A stretch of DNA of 64,000 bases from Condylostoma magnum (taxonomy: Eukaryota; Ciliophora; Heterotrichea; Heterotrichida; Condylostomatidae). The stretch covers positions 1 to 64,000 of the forward strand of contig CAKKTI010000059.1 in NCBI GenBank assembly GCA_920105805.1, written 5' to 3'. Within the stretch, counting starts at the first letter, position 1, and each line of letters begins with the position of its first letter. Positions 1 to 13,698 of the stretch are shown one piece after another. Position numbers and translations under genes: made by a program. The notes beneath the pieces are model-generated. The model was not told the DNA's origin and did not search any database. It worked only from the letters and a program-made list of their open reading frames with translations.

Positions 1-74
1 TACACCCTTACACCCTTACACCCTTACACCCTTACACCCTTACACCCTTACACCCTTACACCCTTACACCCTTA
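1..74. repeat. Telomeric repeat array, (CCCTTACA)n
   Basis: About nine head-to-tail copies of an 8-bp unit start at base 1, so the G-rich strand would be TGTAAGGG. This marks the left end of the window as a chromosome end. Heterotrich telomeres known to me (Stentor, Blepharisma) use a closely similar 8-bp unit, CCCTAACA, which differs at one base. Confidence 0.96.
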
Positions 75-391
75 TCAGTGTTTTTTTAAAGAACTGGAAT
101 TAACTATAGATTTCTGTAAGGAGTAGTAATCCTTCAATCATTAGTAGTTGCTTAAGAACTTTTACATATTTATATGGATAATAAAGCTTTGAACTTTAAA
201 ATTTAATTAAACTAGACTCACTCAGGCTAACCTAGACCCACTTAGAGGGACCTGAGATCCACCTAAAACTAATATGTTAAGTCAAGGGGTTAAGAGATAC
301 AACGTCTAATTTTAAAAATTAGCTTTCTATAATACATTTATTTATTTAAATGTATTCAATTAGTAAATAATAGAATGCAAAGATTATCTAA
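75..391. other. Subtelomeric spacer
   Basis: AT-rich sequence of about 315 bases between the telomere and the 3' end of the WD40 gene. I see no open frame with protein-like composition, no tRNA-like fold and no repeat beyond short A/T runs. Confidence 0.6.
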
Positions 392-1861
392 CTAAATTTC
401 CCATGCTCTTACTTTCTTATCACCACCACCTGATATGATGAGTTCTTCACTTCTTGAAATGTAAACTGAGCTTACATACTCATCATGTTGGCCAATGATC
501 CTGTTTCTGGATGGGTTTTATAAGTCCCATACTCTTACTTTATTATCATGTCCACCTGATATTATGAGTTATTCACTTCTTGAAATGCAAATTGATTATA
601 CACCTTTATCATGTTGACCAATGATTCTGTTTCTGGATGGGTTTTATAAGTCCCATACTCTTACTTTCTTATCAGCTCCACCTGATATTATAAATTATTC
701 ACTTCTTGAAATGCAAACTGAGTATACACCTTTATCATGCTGACCAATTATTCTGTTTCTGGATGAGTTTTATAAGTCCCATACTCTTACTTTTTTATCT
801 CTTCCACCTGATATTATGAGTTATTCACTTCTTGAAATGCAAACAGATAATACATAAGAATTATGTTGGCCAATAATTCTGTTTCTGGATGGGTTTTATA
901 AGTCCCATACTCTTACTTTATAATCACCTCCACCTGATACTACTAGTTATTCACTTCGTGAAATGCAAACTGAGTCTACATAATCATCATGCTCACCAAT
1001 AACTCTGTTTTTGGATGGGTTTTATAAGTCCCATACTCTTACTTTCTTATCACCTCCACCTGATATCATGAGCTATTCACTTCTTGAAAGGCAAACTGAG
1101 TTTACAGTACCATCATGTTGACCAACGATTCTGTTTCTGGATGGGTTTTATAAGTCTCATGCTCTTACTTTATAATCCCATCCGCCTGATACTACCAACT
1201 CTTCACTTATTGAAATTTAAACTGAGTATACACGATTATCGTGTTGACCAACTATTCCTTATCTCTCCTTTCGTTATTAGAATTATTTTTGCTATAATTC
1301 TAGCTGCCTTGTTTAGTATCTTATGTATTCTCCAGCTTTTTCTATAGCTCTCATTGAATTCACTTTTGAACATCCCAAAATCCATTCTAAACTTCTATTA
1401 GCTTGCTATTTTCGATCTGTTCCGACAAAAATAAGTTGCCATGATATTTCTCCATATGTTTTAAGCCTTAATCCCATCAAATCATTAGGATTAAATCTTT
1501 ATATAATTTATTTAGCTTAATCATTTGATTTGACCAAAGTATCCAAATATTTTATATGCTTGGCTTTAATCTCATTCTCTCTTATAAAGTCATAAATGAA
1601 GGCAACTATAGTAGGTTTACATTTGATTGTGAACAGTTGGCAAATTTAAACGGTTCTTATAAGTTTGATGCTTGGATTAAATCCTTCTAGATTCTTCCAT
1701 AGAGCTATAAAGTTGTCTCTGGTGAAGAATTGACCCTTTAGAATACTTTGAACCTCGCTTAGATCAGACCATCCCATATGCTGCTGATTTGCTTGATAGT
1801 ATTATTAGAAATCGAAGCCAGCAACCAAGTTTCTAATAATTGGCCCTATACAGTTTTCCAT
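392..1861 (-). CDS. WD40-repeat protein, subtelomeric
   Basis: A 489-residue protein. The N-terminal 200 residues have no family I can name and become glutamine-rich just before the repeats. They are followed by seven WD40 blades of exactly 42 residues, each carrying S-G-G-x-D-K-K-V-R-V-W-D-L, a GQHD turn and NSV or DSV. Seven blades should close one beta-propeller, a protein-interaction platform. In one blade the tryptophan of the WD pair is encoded by TGA, and many glutamines by TAA or TAG. The start is an ATG preceded by an A run. I take the TAG after the last blade (W-E-I) as the stop; reading through it adds 13 residues before a TGA. It is the outermost gene on this chromosome arm. Confidence 0.85.
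403..1274 (-). repeat. Tandem 126-bp WD40-coding repeats
   Basis: Seven in-frame units spaced 126 bp apart, recognisable on the plus strand by a CCCATACTCTTAC core at about 401, 526, 652, 778, 904 and 1030, with a variant near 1156. The inner units are nearly identical in DNA, not only in protein, which suggests recent duplication or gene conversion among blades. Confidence 0.9.
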
Positions 1862-2057
1862 TTTTTATATTGCCAAAGAGATTATGATTATACAGACTTT
1901 TAAGTTATTGATATGTAGCTTTGGATAATATTAAATTATATTATTGACACTCTAATTGCATCTTATAGAAATTATATTATATAGTTATAACTTCTACTTT
2001 ATTAGGCTATATCAATTGCCTAGATTAGTTATATTAATTCTAGTTTCAAAGAGGTAA

Positions 2058-3110
2058 TTAAAAACAGTTAATATTTCCTACATTAATATCCGTATAGCAA
2101 AAGCTTACATGAGAACATGGCTTTGTCTACATTATTGTTGCTTTCCAGTTTTTGTTTATATACTAAAAGTTGTACATTACACAAATTAACATATTCCTCT
2201 GAATTACTTTACTAAAATATAGCATACCTCTCAAAGCAAAGAGTTTTACCCCTATAAAATAAGGATTGTTACATTATTCATTAAAGTATTACAAAGCTTG
2301 TTGCTTTGATGCTCTATTCAAGTACTATCTGTATAATCATGACTGTACACCATACTCATTTTAAGCTTGTGAATCTCGAATTTAAGTACCTTTAAATTCT
2401 TGTTATACCTTGATTATATTCTATATTAACTGATATAATTCTTTTGCAATTTCAATTTATACATAAACCTCTTCCAATCATGCTTTTCATTAATTATATC
2501 TTTATATATGTGTAATAATTCCTTGTTTATTAACATCATCATATTAATTGCAAATACTTTTAGTATATATCACCACTGTCTATTATTTGTTCTTTTAGTT
2601 TGATTTCAATTCTTTATTTTATCATTTAAGAATATAGCTCTTCCTATTTCATTTTGTACAATTGAAAATGTATAATGAAAAGTAAATACTAATGAAGTTT
2701 CTTTTAAACACGATTAATTTGGTTGGAATTTAAAATTTATTAGAAATGCCTTTAGGTTTTTGATGGTTGGCTTAATACAGTTTTACATTCTTAATATTAA
2801 ATAGGTAAAACCTGCAAGTTTGTTTATCCCTTATTATACTTCAAAAATGGTTAATTATATATCCAGCTTTAAATGATGTTAACTTACTTTTAAATCTATC
2901 TTAAAGGTCTTGCTTAAAGATTAAGCTTCATTTTAGATGGATTATATTGACTGGTGCAATTACAGCTTATATGTAAATTACTTAGTAGAATAAAATGTCT
3001 TTTAATTTTGGTCTAAGTTTTTAACCCTATCTATAAATCATTAAATGATGTAAAATTTATACAGATGCATTGATTAAAACACTAAAGTTTCGAAGGATCT
3101 GGTAGTACAT
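2058..3110 (-). CDS. Hypothetical protein, AT-rich gene
   Basis: A 350-residue reading frame with protein-like composition in one frame only, starting at an ATG and ending in TAA. I do not recognise a family. The N-terminal third alternates short hydrophobic and basic stretches. The second half is acidic and amphipathic (segments such as LEEVYVQIEIAKELYQLI and FIGVKLFALRGM), and the C-terminal 60 residues carry several cysteines. Strong AT bias makes all frames open, so the gene is supported by composition and by the usual short spacers to its neighbours (196 and 124 nt), not by homology. Confidence 0.45.
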
Positions 3111-3234
3111 TTTGGAAATGAGATAATTAACTTAAGATAAGTACTTAAGAATCCTTTAAAAGTATATTTGCTATTTGATTTGCTTCCAATAAAACATTAA
3201 ATGGTATTATTGTGCTAATCTAAAAATAATTAAA

Positions 3235-5535
3235 ATGGATCAAACTACAAAAAGCTATTTAACATATTTTGGGGTAGCTATATTGCTTTCGCTGATAATA
3301 TTTCCAGGTAGCTTTATACTAACTCTATCATTTCTAATTGGTATTATTTCTACTATAGCGGTTGAATTAATGCTATCTTATTTTTACCTATAATAAGGAA
3401 ATTCTTCTGATTTACCTTTATAGATTCCTCACTAAGAAATAGAATAGTTAAATCTTATTAAAGAGAGAGAAGGATAAAAGATAAATCTATAGTAATTAAA
3501 TGAAGAAGATGATGATAAACCGATTCTAAACAAAACAATTAAAGAAGAATGCCTTTGCTAAACTTAAAATTTCGAAGTTCTTTGCTCAGGAAAGAATGAT
3601 AAACTGATTAGAATATATAATTTTGTTAAGAGCTTTGTAATGCTAGAAAGAAAGTATGCTAAAAAGATAATGAATGTTGGGAATTCTTCCTTATTATAGA
3701 AATTTAGTAGAGTTCCTCTAGATTAAGATGATTGAAAAGAAGTGAAATTAGCTTTAGATACTCTTGGCTAAAAACATAATGAAAATGCACTTAGATTAGA
3801 AAATTCGCTAAAGGCTATAAACTAATTTGACTTATCTGAAAGAGATATTATAAAGAACTAGAATAATCAGCTAAAGTAAGCAATGCAAGAGTTCAGTTAA
3901 ACAAATAAATAAATTAAGAAGTTGTAATAGCAAATAGAATTAGCAATAGAGAAACAGAATTTAGCATAAAATTAATATTAAAAAGCAAAAGAAAATCATT
4001 CTATATTTGAATCCGTAGCAAAGAAAGAGATGGAGCTCAAATTGGCTGAGAATAGATATATTATATTAAATTAAAGCATTCAAGAAGCTAAAGCAAAACT
4101 AAAGGATGCTTCAGATGATTATTTACCAATAGTTGAAAAGCTACTAATAAATGTGAAAGAATCTTTGTGTTAATAAAATGATTTTGTCTATAGTAGTATT
4201 TAATCTATTATTGGGACTTTAGAAGAAGGTTTTCTAGTTGATTTTGATTCAGTTGACAATGAGACTGAGCCTGGGTAACCATAATAATCAATAATAAAAA
4301 ATGCCCACTAGTATAAGTAAAAAATTTCAAGTTGAATGATTAAAACTTTCAGAAAAAAAGATTAAGAAAAACTTGAAAGAGTTTAAGAATTTGAAAGTAG
4401 AATATTCTAAGTAGATATGTTTATTACTGTATCAAAATAGTTATTATAAAGTGTAATAAAGGCAGATTAGAATTATTTCAATAACTTTTTCCAATTAGTT
4501 GAGTAATAAAAGTAAATTTGTGATTTTGATTTAAAGGAGACATGGAATAAGATATTAATCATTGCTGATGAACTAAAGAATATATCAGAAGATTTTGCAA
4601 TAGGAACTAAATAAATCATGGAAATTTTTATTACTTTTGGAAATTCTGTAAATCAAATTAAACAGGAAATAAGCAATGATCAATAGGAAAATACCTTAGA
4701 AGCAAAAATTGTAGAAATTGAACAATAAAAGGAGTAAATGCTTAGCACATCAAAAAATGAATTGCTTTAAATGCTATAACTCAAATTAAAAATGCAACAC
4801 TAAAAGTTATAAGATTGCCCTATATAAGAGCCTTAGATTGTATAAACTGAAGAATAATTTACTAGTAAAGGTATTATTCATAGATTTGAATGCCCATTTT
4901 TCTCGTATAATGAATCTAAAACAACATTTTAAGAATTAAAAAGCCAACATAAAAAGGGATAGCCAGAGTCAGCTTTTTGGTTTAATGAGTTAATACAAAC
5001 GTTTATGCATGAATGATAATATTCCTAAAGATTCTAGGATTATTTAACTAGAAGGCTCTGGAAAACTTTTAATAAAAAGAGATCAAAGTATATTAAAGAA
5101 ATATTAGTTAAAAAGGTAGACTTCACTGAGTAAGCTCCAAGGTTATATAATTGAACTCCAATTTAAACCGAAAATGATCTTGAATTCTTCCATGAATTTG
5201 ATATATCATTTGAAGGTAGGGTAACAATTACTATTGAATTTGAATTACTTTCCTCTCTTTTAGTTAATGCAAAAGTAATCTTATAGTCTTTAAATGGCAG
5301 ACTTAGACTTTACTACATTCCAACTAATCTTGGTAAAAGTTGGTATAGTTTTGCTGAAATACCTGCTTTATAAATAGAAATTTAACCAATTATAGGAAAA
5401 GCAAATAAAGTAGATTTATCAAAGTATCCTCGAATTACTAGTGCTATCTCTTAACTTGTACAAAAAGGCATCCATAAGTTTGTTTGGCCTAATAAGAGAT
5501 CAATCAAGATTCCAAAGGGTAGAAAATTAGATTAA
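3235..5535 (+). CDS. F-BAR domain plus SMP lipid-transfer domain protein, membrane anchored
   Basis: A 766-residue protein. Residues 11-50 are a hydrophobic hairpin or anchor with tricalbin/E-Syt character. Residues about 100-430 look like an FCH/F-BAR domain (an ERKYAKKIM helix, then a W and H-rich second helix, then long coiled coil), which binds and curves membranes. Residues about 575-766 fit an SMP domain: start A-F-W-F-N-E-L, a central LNGRLRLYYIP strand and the typical end F-V-W-P-N-K-R-S-I-K-I-P. SMP domains carry lipids at membrane contact sites. The combination is inferred from my reading, not from a search. TGA encodes W in the SMP part (L-Y-N-W-T-P). It ends TAA TAA, 4 nt before the next ATG. 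Confidence 0.8.
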
Positions 5536-5539
5536 TAAA

Positions 5540-7576
5540 ATGGAATTTAAATTTAAAGCTGTCAAAAGAACATTCTTTGATTAAGTTCTTGAAATTAAAC
5601 CAGCCTCATAATCCTTTCTCCTTGGAATAATGATTGGGCATATTAGGAATTTGGGCATTATAAAGTTTTAAAATGCTTTTGAGTATAACCTACAATTTAA
5701 TAAATTTGTAACATGAATATCAAATATTGTGATTCCTTAAAGTAGTTATAAGCAAGATATTCTAAGACTTCTTTAAAATATTGATCTTTTAGAATCTGCA
5801 CAGTAAGCAAATTAAATACTAATAGATTAACTAAGTTAAATTGGAGATGCATTGGTGAATATTGGCTAAAACTTAATAATTGAATTGCATAAAGAGTTCC
5901 TTGAAACTAATGCAGAGAAAGATATAAACTAAACTGACCATATAAAATATCTTTTCTTTACTTATTTGAATTGTGAAATAAAAATCATTCTGAATGGTGT
6001 GCATTGTGGAGAGATATTATATGATTCATTATAGTAAACAACATTAAGCTAAGTTTATCTCCTTTAGAAAAATAGGAGATTTATTTTACTATGATAGAAA
6101 GAGCTTGATTAATTATAGAAGATTATATTCCATGATAAAAAGGAGGGATATAGGAATAAAACAAGTAATGTAAGATACTTATATATTCAAAACACTGATA
6201 CATAAATTAAGTTGTTCTTTGATAATGATTAGTACTCATATTGAATTATGTTTTCATTATCATGATTGTACTAAATTATATACTACTCTTTACAGAAAAG
6301 ATCCTTTGCTTTCTTTTAAAACAAAATTGATACTTTCTGCTACAACGTATAAACTCTCATAAACTAAAGTAATGTTAGTTTAGAAATATAATAAAAGTAC
6401 TCAAAACAGCTTGAAAGTACACAAAAAGTAATAAATTATCTATAAAAGTTGCTACAAATTGACAGTATGCAGGAGATCTGAATTAATTTTAAGTATAAAT
6501 TTCTATTCAAAACAAACAGAAATATTATAAACAAGTTTTAGTCATCATTCCAATTTCTATCTGAATTCTCTTCTCTAGTTGTATAATAGGAAAGCAATCC
6601 TCTTCAATATATTTCAAATTTGATATAGATGGATTTCATTTTAGAGTAGAATCCTTTAAATATAAACAAGAACTGCTAGAAAATAATGATATTTCAAGAA
6701 AATAATAGTTTTTATTACTTATATCCAGAATAGATGGTAAAAAATAAGTAAGTCATATCAGCTAATATATCAACATAAAGTTTATCTAATACAAAACAAA
6801 GATAATTAAAAGAAGTAATTAAGTTTTTGATAAATTTATGTAATAACGACATTATCAAAATACCTGAAGAGGAATAATAAAGAGAAACACTCCACTCTTA
6901 ATTATCAAATTTACTGAGTAATTGCTAAAAATTATAAAACTCAAAAGCTTTTAATTTATTTCAAAAGCTAAGCCAACCTAATTGTGCCCATTAAAATCAG
7001 TTTCTAATGAAGTATTAAAATATAATGATATGCACTGCTTGCAGAATGGAATAAATTATTATATAGTAGCAAAGCTAAAATATAAAAAACTATAATTATC
7101 CTATACTATTAAACTCAAACATGTTTAATCAAAATATGGTTCTAGAAATGAAGAAAAGCCTAGTATAGTCTTATTAAAATAGTGAAATTTAGTGCTAAAA
7201 TTGTAAACAAAAAGAAAAAACGTAGTTGAATGCTTTAAAATGCGTTTAAGAGTGCATATTGTGCTATAAATGTAGATTTTAGTAATTAGAAAAGATTTAG
7301 AAAGCTACATGCCTGTTATGTGAAAGACTCTATTCATATTAAGAGATTAAATTATTATTGTAAGTATATTAATTATCTCATAATGTGATTTACACCTAAA
7401 GGTGCTTTAAATGCTGAAATTTCACTGATACAAAACAGATGGCATGGTGTAGGAATGGAGATCTATTATGCAAGCAATGCAGCTTAAGTAATCGTTGCAG
7501 ATGTAATGCCCTAATTAATCCAAGCATATTGTCAATACCAAAATAGAGCTTAGTAAGATAAAAAATTTATGATTAA
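5540..7576 (+). CDS. Hypothetical protein with C-terminal cysteine-rich zinc-binding region
   Basis: A 678-residue protein starting 4 nt after the stop of the F-BAR/SMP gene. The first 450 residues are largely helical and glutamine-rich with no family I can name. From about residue 480 on, CxxC pairs appear (ICTACRM, CQNCKQ, CVQECILCYKC, CLLCERL, CFKCWNF, CKQCSLSNRCRC). These would bind several zinc ions in a RING- or RBR-like arrangement, so a role as an E3 ligase or scaffold is possible but unproven. The stop is TAA, with a TGA two codons later as an alternative. Confidence 0.6.
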
Positions 7577-7844
7577 AGGTGATATTAAATTAATAAATAT
7601 GTAATAGTAGGTTCTATTTTCGTTTAGTCCAGATTAATATTTTAATATAAAAGGGTTTATTAAAACATTTCTGGATTAGTAATGGATAAAATAGGATTAA
7701 TATCATATTAATGAAAAATAGTTTGTCTTATGAGATGTTTAAAAGATTATGTATTGGAAATTTGTTGGATTGCTTTATATTGGTGAGAAATTTGAATATA
7801 TAATATGAAATTTCTAAAATATTTTCAACAATATACTAATTATC

Positions 7845-9254
<1,410 letters not shown>

Positions 9255-9353
9255 ATTTATATATAATGTAGAAGAATTGTAATTGAACTTTAGGATAATT
9301 CTAATGTAAAAAGGAATTGATTGACATCTAACAGTTAATTGTTATTAGACTTA

Positions 9354-11027
9354 TTAAAAATCAAGTAAAATATAACATAATTATGATCTAGATAATCCAT
9401 GTTCTGATATTATTGTGTATACTTGAAATGGGATTTATAAACAGTGTAACTTTTCCTAAGCTTTGTACTTGATACTAGATATCTAAGATTTAGGAAATTT
9501 AGACCCATCAACTAATGATCCAACTGTAATTTCTGATTAACCATATTTCCTACGCTTCTTTATAATACTGACAGATCCTTAAATTATTATATATGCATAA
9601 TCTGACCAGGTATTAGGCTCAATTATGATATCATTTGCTTAGAATTATTTAAATAGGGATTTTTTAATGATTAAATTCAATGTTTAGGAAGTAAAAGTTT
9701 TAAAATAATGGATTTTTCTCAATATTTTACTTACTCTTAAATAATCCCGATGCTTTGAAGGTAAATTAAAGTTTTTCTGAATTATCTTTAATTATGCAAA
9801 AGTAATGTACTTTTATGATATTTCATAGCTTTTAGGCTATTATACTATGAATTTTTCTTCCTCTAACTTCTAATGCTTCTTTTCAACTTAAAGCTTTAAA
9901 GCACCAACTCCTTATTTTATATTTTAAACAATTTGTTTTTATTCATCTAAATTATTTCTTTATCCGTTATCAATTTTAAGCTATACAACTAAATCAGGAG
10001 AGGATTAAAACTGATTTCTAAATTGTATATTTTAAGTCTTAAAGGTTGATAGACTATCAACTGTTCTTTCTGTATTCTATGTATTTAATCTTTCACTTTT
10101 AATATCCTTTTAAAATAAAGTTGGCTTAAAAGCAATTCGCCTTTCCTCTTAATCTTTTAATCAATCATCATATCTTTACTATTGCTTTTATAAGTAGTCT
10201 AAATCAATATGAACATTTTACTACGATATAAGAGGAGATGCTTTTGTCTAACTAGCTGAAAAGGTCTAAACAATCTTTTTAGACTAATTAGGAGTAGATT
10301 TCTGTTAGATTGTACTCTTTCTTCTTTTCTTCATTTATCTTAATTTGTATATAGTAGGACTAGATTTCCTAAATTTTTAATCGATAGAATTTACTTTAGC
10401 TAAAAATCTGCTTCTTTCCCTTTTCATCTTTTTACTAAGTTACGGAGTACTTACCTATATTACTTTTTAAGTCATTTAACTTTAAAGATGCTAAGCTTCA
10501 TGCATTTTACCTAATCTTATCAATATGTAGACTTTAAGCCTCATATACTTTTTATCTGGAAACTAATTGATTGAGTTCAAAGCCTTATTTATATAAGAAT
10601 AAGCATCATTTAAAAAGTGCATTTTAATATAGACTATACTAATGTTATAATAAAGAGGCCCACAGCTTTAAATATTTCATTCTAATCCTTTAAGAGTTTC
10701 AAGAGCTAAGCTTAACTAATCGGTTTCTTTATAACAATAAGCAAGGTGTGTTCTGATATTTAAATCTAAAGGATCATAAATCAAAGAAGTTTTTAAATGC
10801 TTTATAGCCTAGAATAATAGTTTATCCTTAATAGCTTGCTTTGCCCTTTAAAACAAATCATCATTTTATAACTTTTAATTATCAACAGGAAAAATAAAAT
10901 CAAGTTTGATCGGATTTAACAGCTAAAGCAATTAAAACTCTTTCAGCGGGAATCCTTTAAAAGTTTTAATCCTTCCTTTTTAGGATTATGGTCTGTATAT
11001 AACTCTTCCTCTATTTTATATTTCCAT
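9354..11027 (-). CDS. TPR plus cyclic-nucleotide-binding domain protein
   Basis: A 557-residue protein. Residues about 50-190 contain TPR-like helix pairs (A-x-K-H-L-K-T-S, A-L-E-T-L-K-G, A-Y-S-Y-I-N-K-A-L). A basic, glutamine-rich linker follows. The C-terminal 170 residues resemble a cyclic-nucleotide-binding fold: hydrophobic entry helix, DIIIEPNTWSDYAYIIIQGSV as strand 2-3, a short phosphate-loop region, and a closing strand with KLHCLQI. The canonical FGE phosphate-binding motif is not obvious, so nucleotide binding is doubtful. The ATG lies 5 nt beyond the tandem TAA TAA of HID1, suggesting very tight packing rather than an operon. It ends in TAA TAA. Confidence 0.7.
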
Positions 11028-11032
11028 ATTTA

Positions 11033-13063
11033 TTAAGGATTACTAAATCTAACTTGTGAACTCTCATAAACTAAATAATCTTTGTTATTTGTTGCAAATA
11101 CATCCCATAAGTATTAATTAATTCAGATTTATGTGCTTTAGGTTAAAACAAAATCTTTAAAATTGAATTAATAGGCATAGAAGATTCCAGTAATGTCAAT
11201 TTGCTCAAGGAATTCTGCAATTTATGATTCAAAGGGTTAATTATTCTTTATAAAGGTATCACATTACTGCTATACATTTTATATTGCTATAAAAATGTTT
11301 CCCAAGGGTAATTATTTCTTCCATCCTTAAAATCATTCATCAGTTACCTACCAATTGTTATTTTCTTCTTATTCCGTAAACTTCAATTTGAATAGCTTAT
11401 CGAATAGCTTTTTATTCTTTAACAAATAAAGTATCAAGAACCCAGATCCTTTCCATTTGAAATAAATTCTATTATTGATTATATTCAGTACTTCAAATAG
11501 TTTATAAGGCTCATATTATCCTTAAAACAAAGTCTTCTTTAAACTAAACACTTTAAAGAGCATAATAATTTAATTGGATGCTGTTTGTGATATATTATCG
11601 ATGAAGGGAGATATGTTAACTAATACTTAAAGCAAGAAGCTTTACAGGTTATGCAGATGTCCTCCTGCCTTTAGCATGATTTAAGAAATAGTCACAAAAA
11701 GAAGGTCTCCATGGTTTCCTTAAAAGTTAGGTAGACTTAATTATAGGTTATTATTGTATATTTCATTTAAAGCTAAGGCAAAACTTTTAAACTAAGAGAG
11801 TTTTAAAAGAATAAAGATAGAAAAGGTTACAATACCAGAATGTTCTTATTCCTTCATATGCTTTAACATATAGCAGCACAAAATTCTTACAATGTCGCAT
11901 TAATCTGATTAAGTTGCAACTCCTTAGAGAAAATGAGGATTTATTTCAATTAACTTTCATAGTAAATTCAGCATCTCTTTGTAGTATTCTAGTTGTTTTT
12001 AACTTTTAGGTAGTAAAGTGGTTTAGCTAATTACAAGTGATCTTAAAGCTACCATTATTCCATCAAAAATTTATTGCAACTTTTATCCATCATTTTCGCT
12101 GCTTAACCATACTTTAGCTTCATTTTAGTAATCTTAGTCTTCTTCATATTCTTTATCTAGCAAATCAGTAACTCTAAATAAACTAGTAGACCCATCTAAA
12201 TTACTTTTACTAGGTGGCTTGAATTGTAAAATAAGCACAAGCAATTCGGAAGACTTTTTAATGAGTTAATCTTCTAGTTAATTTCCAAAATAGCTTTAAT
12301 AGGGTAGATATGATTTCCCTTACGTCTAAATGGATTTGACTTCATCTAATAAAATGAATATGAGCTAGTATAGATATTTAGTGCATTTAGATGTAAGAAG
12401 TCATAGTCATGGTGATGATTACTAAGAATATTCCTCCTATGTCTTATATAAGCTTTCACTAATAATACTACTTAGAAGCTATAGCATCATTAATCTATCT
12501 TTTAGAACAGTTTTACCTGCCCTAGTAACTTTATTTGAAGTTATTAATCCTTTCTTCCATGCTAACCCTGCCATTACTTTTCCGAATTCATGTATTTAAG
12601 GTGTATTTACAGGAGCTTTTACTGTGAAATTAGGCACAAACAGTAGTTATAATGTTAGATTGATAAGTCTTTGAGCCTTACAGTCGTCTCCCCATCATAT
12701 CTATTCACATAATCCTCGATACTCGCTATGAAAATTCATTGGCATTAATCTAGTTAAAATCTTTACAATAACCCTCAACATTTGAATATTGTTCTTTGTA
12801 AATGAGGATTAGTTGACTATCATTGCCATATGGTCTAGCGCCTATTTGTATGTTACTATGCTTATAAATGTTATATAGTTTTATGGGTGATCCTTTAACA
12901 ATTTCACCATATCCTCATAAGAAATCATAGTTATAGCATCTTACAAGTCAATTTGCATTTCAAACAGAGTAGATCAGTAGCTTGAGTCATTTGGGGAAAT
13001 TTCTTCGTTGAATAGCTTTATTATTTGTTATCTGAAAAGTGTACGACTATCACTATTACCCAT
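11033..13063 (-). CDS. HID1: HID1 domain protein (Golgi/dense-core vesicle trafficking)
   Basis: A 676-residue homologue of HID1 (human about 790). The start M-G-N-S-D-S-R matches the family's N-terminus, including Gly2, the N-myristoylation site known in HID1. Next come FWxxLF-like W-S-T-L-F-E-M and the conserved helical block around WGDDCKAQRLINLTLQLLF and AWKKGL. In animals HID1 is a peripheral trans-Golgi protein needed to sort dense-core granule cargo. A link to extrusome or secretory granules in a ciliate is my inference. The stop is a tandem TAA TAA after S-N-P. Confidence 0.82.
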
Positions 13064-13120
13064 ATTAATAAGGAAAATTACTAAATATATAAATTATGTT
13101 CTTTTACAAACATTGACTAT

Positions 13121-13687
13121 ATGAGGATACTTGTTGTATTGGATTAACTGTCTGGTATTACAGTTAATTTATTTATTGCTATTTTAATAAGTAATTTAAT
13201 TTACTTATCTGATTATATAAATTACTTAATCTTATGAGCTAATCTATTTGCGGTGTTTATATAATCTGTTTTCTTGAAATTTTAGAATTAATTTTTAAGA
13301 GTGAATTGTTAAATCTTTTGTATCTAGTTTTATGGTAAATATCTTTTAATTATTAAAAGAAAGTTTAAGTTAGTATAGGTACTCAGTTAAGCTGATAAAA
13401 TAAAACCAATTATAATTATTAAAGATAAATTGTATAAGTATTGATAAGCAAATGAGTTATTGTATGCACTTACAGGATTAGTCCTTACTACTTCAATATT
13501 TTAATTTATATAAGGATACATAATCATATTTCAGAGTAAATAAATGTGGTATGTGTAAGAACTAAGAGTAAAAATATGACATTACATACATCACTTTGAA
13601 AGAAATTTCAAAAATGCTAGAATTAATACTAATATAAGTAAATAACAATATCAGTATAAAGGACATAAAATTTTAAGCAAAATTTGA
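13121..13687 (+). CDS. Small multi-pass membrane protein, unknown
   Basis: A 188-residue frame with three or four hydrophobic segments: residues about 3-30, 35-55, 75-90 and a clear one near 125-150 (LLYALTGLVLTTSIFQF), followed by a basic C-terminus. I do not recognise the family. It lies 11 nt before the start of the cyclic-nucleotide-gated-type channel and ends in TGA. The alternative frame from the ATG near 13098 is also hydrophobic, so the frame choice rests on composition. Confidence 0.45.
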
Positions 13688-13698
13688 ATTATTATAAA

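Noticed and set aside
1084-1520. Plus-strand hydrophobic frames near the telomere
   Set aside because: They are antisense to the WD40 gene and have no recognisable domain.
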